A stretch of DNA of 64,000 nt from Epiperipatus broadwayi (lineage: Eukaryota > Onychophora > Udeonychophora > Euonychophora > Peripatidae): assembly GCA_028023455.1 (NCBI GenBank), contig JAQFVV010012403.1, positions 1,054,001-1,118,000 of the forward strand. Reading direction: 5' to 3'. Both the position numbers and the translations under genes were made by a program. The stretch's first letter is position 1; each line of letters opens with the position of its first letter. Of this stretch, positions 60,545 to 64,000 are shown piece after piece. A model generated the notes under the pieces. It had not been told where the DNA came from. It worked only from the letters and a program-made list of their open reading frames with translations, and ran no database searches.

Positions 60545-60990
60545 GAAAAACCACACTTTCATTGGACTGGAAATGTAAAACTAATGAACAATGGAAGACT
60601 TCCTAAAAAATTGTTTTATGGTGAATTTGAGCATGATTTCCATGGGGGAAATAAACTCCACCTATGTTATAAGGATTATCTCAAAGATATTCCAAATAAA
60701 TATAATATTGATTACTTCCGTTGTGAATATATGGCACAGAATAAAATATATCAGAAAGTTACAAATAGAACAGATGTTGAAGCATTTCAGAAAGAAAATT
60801 TTTTTGCCAAAGATATTAAAAAAAACAGCAATGCATAATGTCAAACAAGCAGAAAAATGGGCCAGCATGCTCTATATGTAGATACATCTGTGGTTCATGG
60901 ATTAGTTTGATAATTATCACAAAATTCATTTTTGTAACAGTTTTCTCTTAGTTTCTTGGAGTTAGAAGAGCCATAATTGCTTATGACCGG
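60545..60990 (+). pseudogene. LINE C-terminal relic with zinc finger
   Basis: The plus frame reads FHWTGNVKLMNNGRLPKKLF, YGEFEHDFHGGNKLHLCYKD, YLKDIPNKYNIDYFRCEYMA, then EAFQKENFFAKDIKK. This follows the conserved RW.GHV.RM...R.PK.L.YGEL...GG..LRYKD.LK segment of a LINE family. After a frameshift, CSICRYICGSWISL preserves the C-terminal zinc finger. The related fragment is at 7191-7400. The frames are broken, so it is a dead copy. A third LINE family, distinct from those at 35 kb and 54 kb. Confidence 0.82.
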
Positions 60991-62394
60991 TTAATGTATG
61001 TATGCCTGTATATATGAGTTATGGCACAGATGTTCTACATAACAGATTACATTTTCAAAGCAAATAATTTTTGATATAACCATTGAGATGAAAGAAAATG
61101 TCATATCTTCACCAATATTTATCTCTTTTACTAATGCTATATTGTTTCCAAAACAATTTTCAAGGCAAAGTGAAATTGAGACTTTCTATTCAAAACAAAC
61201 CATTGTTGTAACTACTATTATTTAAATGAAAGAAAACATCAGAGGTTATATTTGTGCAAATTTCAACCTTTGTGCTATTATATAGAGAATACCAGAAATT
61301 GTGTGGTTGTATTACTGAATGGGGGGAGAAAATCTTAATTGTTACATCTATTAAAAATATCACAAGAGAACAGAAGCAATAAAAACCTCTTTATAATATT
61401 TATCAAAGAGATTCAGATGATTTTTTAATTTTAAAATTAGTTTACAGTGGAATCACAAACTCTGATATATTTTGGCCCCCTCCCCATCATGAACAAGTGT
61501 GTGTAGCATGTAATAGTTTATATTTAGTTGATAAACATTGATTAGAGTAAAATACATATTGGTTATTGACTTGCAAATGCCAAGCACATTTTAACACAAA
61601 CATATATGTAATACAAACACTTTTTATGTGTATATTATGCATATATATAAAATAAGATTATAGTATAAACAAAAGGTTATGAGGGAACACATTTATGCAT
61701 ATTTAACAGAGTATGTGTTCACTTAGGCATTTACTGTAGCAATAAGAATAAGAATAAAAAAAACTAATTACTGTATTTTTATTTTTAAAATAAAGTAAAT
61801 AGTGAAATGCTGACTCTTCTTGCTGCTAAATATTCTCTGAGCAATATATATATATATTTCAATAACTTATTCTCTTAGACTAGTCTATTTATCAAAAAAT
61901 TATGATCTCTCTAATTATTTTAATGTTTTTAAATTAGTATTAACTGCAAACTATACTTTTAGACAATATTTTATTATAGAAATACTGTACTTCAAATTTC
62001 AGAAAGGATAATAAAAGAATAACATGTATATGTTTTCAACATAAATCTAAAAAAAATTATTAATGACTATAATTATTTTTGGCACTACAAGACAGAAAAA
62101 CTGTTACTGGACCAAAATTTTGCTTTTTAAAAAAACATAATCATGCGCAATGCTCAGAAGAAAAAGAAGACTGTCTGAATGTTGCAAAATTTTCAAATTT
62201 TGTTTGTTTGTTTACCATTTTTCTTTGAATAGTATATTATTGAAATAATGTATTTAAATACACCATAGTTCCACCATAGTTTGTATTTTTTAAAAATAAA
62301 ATTATACATTGTGCATTAGAATTACAATCATATTAAATTGCATAAAATTTTGTTACTACTTTGTTTTAAATAGTTATTTGAACTTCGGATTTTT
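60991..62394. other. AT-rich stretch
   Basis: No gene or confident repeat. Confidence 0.5.
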
Positions 62395-62600
62395 AGTCTA
62401 TTTTGATCCTCAATTCTATCTCAAACAATCAATACACAATACCACACACATGTGAAAAAGATAAATGATCCCAATATACATATTACATGCAGAACCAGCA
62501 CCCATCAGTTGGTGTAGATTATAAATTTCCACATATAAATACAATCAGTGCTTGACTTATATTAAGATAGCAATTCCTTAAACTAATGGACAGGCTTCAA
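62395..62600 (-). mobile_element. Family B unit (B5)
   Basis: Shares aatcaatacacaataccaca, the ribozyme block and atcagtgcttgacttatatt with B1 (6120-6270). One half only. Confidence 0.7.
62471..62512 (-). ncRNA. Decayed hammerhead ribozyme, family B (B5)
   Basis: On minus the core reads CUGAUGG (A9 changed) and GUAA in place of GAAA. Stem II is also mutated. The 42-base length and CCAA/UUGG ends match B1 and B2a. Dead. Confidence 0.65.
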
Positions 62601-62817
62601 TCTTCTCACCCTTCCAACAATTCAACTATCCATTTCATTGAAAAAACAATGATGGAATGTTCATGTCTTTGGTGAATTTAACATTATAGTCATACCCATG
62701 TATATATTACATTGATTTAACCCCTTATATTATTGGACCATTACATATCTACTTATATTAATAAGAGAAGGATGAGCTGAACATATACTATAAGGTTAAC
62801 ATATTTCCAAGGCAATA
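62601..62817. other. AT-rich stretch
   Basis: Nothing recognised. Confidence 0.5.
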
Positions 62818-63330
62818 TGTAAGACTATTTCCATCATCTATCATTAAATGCTTAATGTCTAGAAAATTTTAAACTTTATTTCAACTTTTCAAATATAAAT
62901 AACTGATAGTAATAATCCGAATAAACAACAAGTTAAAAAAATGAACCAATCAGAAGGGGTTTGAACCAATTCTCATTAATAAGTATATGAAATTTCTAAT
63001 GACTGTTACATTTAACAGAATAGTTCAGCTTTGCCTTAAAACTTGATATTCAAGAATCTAAAGGTGTGAATTCGATTCTTATGTTAGTATTGCTACTAGT
63101 CAGGCCAGAAACACCTGAAGATGGGTGCAGAATAATACCACTCAAAATGTGGGGCAATTTATTAACCTCTGTTGTGTTTTTGTATGTTATTACTAAGAGT
63201 TGTTTATATTTGAAAAGTTTAAATGTTTAAAATTTTCTAGATATTCAACATTTAATGATAGATGATGGAAATAGTCCAACATATTGTCAAATCTAAAATA
63301 CCATCATCATAAAGTTTAAGGCAAACTGTT
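62818..63330. mobile_element. Family C foldback, long form (C4)
   Basis: Arms share gactatttccatcatctatc, agaaaattttaaactttatt and their inverses. The right half holds a ttcaagaatctaaaggtgtg, GAATTCGATTCTTATG (B-box-like) and gtcaggccagaaacacctga series, as in C2. The left half has diverged in the tRNA-like part. Outer flank aaagtttaaggcaaact matches C1 and C2. Confidence 0.8.
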
Positions 63331-64000
63331 TACAATAAAACAATTTATAAACGAATAAAATAACTTGTTTTACAAATTAAAACAATAAGTAATGAGTGTA
63401 AAAAAAACAATTTATTAATACATAGATCATTTAAGACTATATATTAAATTAATGAACAATTAAAATAATTTATTCAATTAAAATAAGCAATTAAAACAAA
63501 AACACTCTAATTTATTTTTTTAAAAAGCATTATTTTTTAAACAATTTATTCATTAAATAAATAATAAACAAACAATTAATTTTTGTGAATTAAAACAATA
63601 AAAATCACATTTATTATTAAACAAAAAAAAGTATTCTGTAATGTAAAATGATTTACATTTAAAACAACTTAGTATATAAGCAATTAAAACTATTTATTAA
63701 TTGAATTAAAACAATAAATGATAAAATTAAAATAATTTATTCAATAAATAAACTAAATAATATTTTCAGTAAAGTAAAACATATTAAAACAAATATATAT
63801 CATAGAAAACATTAAATAAATTAAAACAAAAACAATAAACTTAAAATAATTTATATTAAATAACTGAAAAAATTGATTTATTAAATATAAAAATATGTCA
63901 ATATATGTAATAAAAATTAAAAAACATATTTAATACTAAATAATATAATTAATCTAAACAGTAGTACTTAGATTTATTAAAGTAATACATTTAAATAAAG
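63331..64000. other. Extremely AT-rich low-complexity stretch
   Basis: Repeated short phrases such as aattaaaacaataaa give a degenerate simple-sequence character. No gene. Confidence 0.6.

Overview
The window looks like non-genic DNA from an invertebrate animal nuclear genome. It is very AT-rich (roughly 73% by eye), has long homopolymer and microsatellite tracts, and holds many decayed transposons. I found no host protein-coding gene, rRNA gene or convincing functional tRNA. Almost every open frame is short and typical of AT-rich noise or microsatellite. The real protein signals are the C-terminal ends of non-LTR retrotransposon (LINE) polyproteins. LINE tails, tRNA-derived SINEs, hAT-type MITEs and hammerhead-bearing repeats together fit a mollusc, chelicerate, cnidarian or similar animal; I cannot choose between them from sequence alone.

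The main discovery is a set of type I hammerhead ribozyme (HHR) motifs in at least three, probably four, sequence-unrelated repeat families. Family A has five copies (3.0-3.6, 15.5-15.8, 23.5-23.9 and 30.0-30.7 kb). Family B has six motifs at five loci (6.1, 14.8, 21.8-22.2, 60.2 and 62.5 kb). Family E is two intact motifs, one per strand, in a nearly perfect 696-bp palindrome at 41781-42476. Family D is one good candidate at 38.9 kb plus two decayed relatives at 19.6 and 25.4 kb. In A, B and E the catalytic core (CUGANGA ... GAAA) is followed by a stem III that is a tiny self-complementary palindrome with no loop, the form known to act as a dimer. Most of the A, B and E copies lie in head-to-head inverted-repeat (foldback) units.

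Layout. 0-9 kb: a LINE relic, the first A and B foldbacks, a zinc-finger LINE relic and a tRNA-like SINE. 9.85-11.72 kb: a terminal-inverted-repeat element filled with two tandem-repeat blocks. 12.9-15.1 kb: three copies of a dispersed repeat. 16.7-17.6 kb: a large TATC microsatellite. 18.5 kb: a LINE zinc-knuckle relic. 19.2 kb: a TAA array. 21.8-32.7 kb: dense foldbacks (A, B, C families), a hAT MITE inside an older foldback, and RTE-like relics. 33-39 kb: a small palindrome, a hAT MITE with a LINE fragment inside it, and family D. 41.8-42.5 kb: the HHR palindrome. 46-48 kb: LINE tails and a SINE with target-site duplication. 52-53.4 kb: a 1.26-kb hAT element. 53.6-55.8 kb: ~113-bp tandem units carrying a CTCF-like motif, interrupted by two LINE copies; the second holds the only long coding frame (288 codons). 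57-59.3 kb: three minisatellites, one with higher-order structure. 59.7-64 kb: a SINE, HHR B copies, a LINE relic and a C foldback.

All coordinates were read by eye; foldback arm ends are accurate to about 5-15 bp. No folding, alignment or database search was run.
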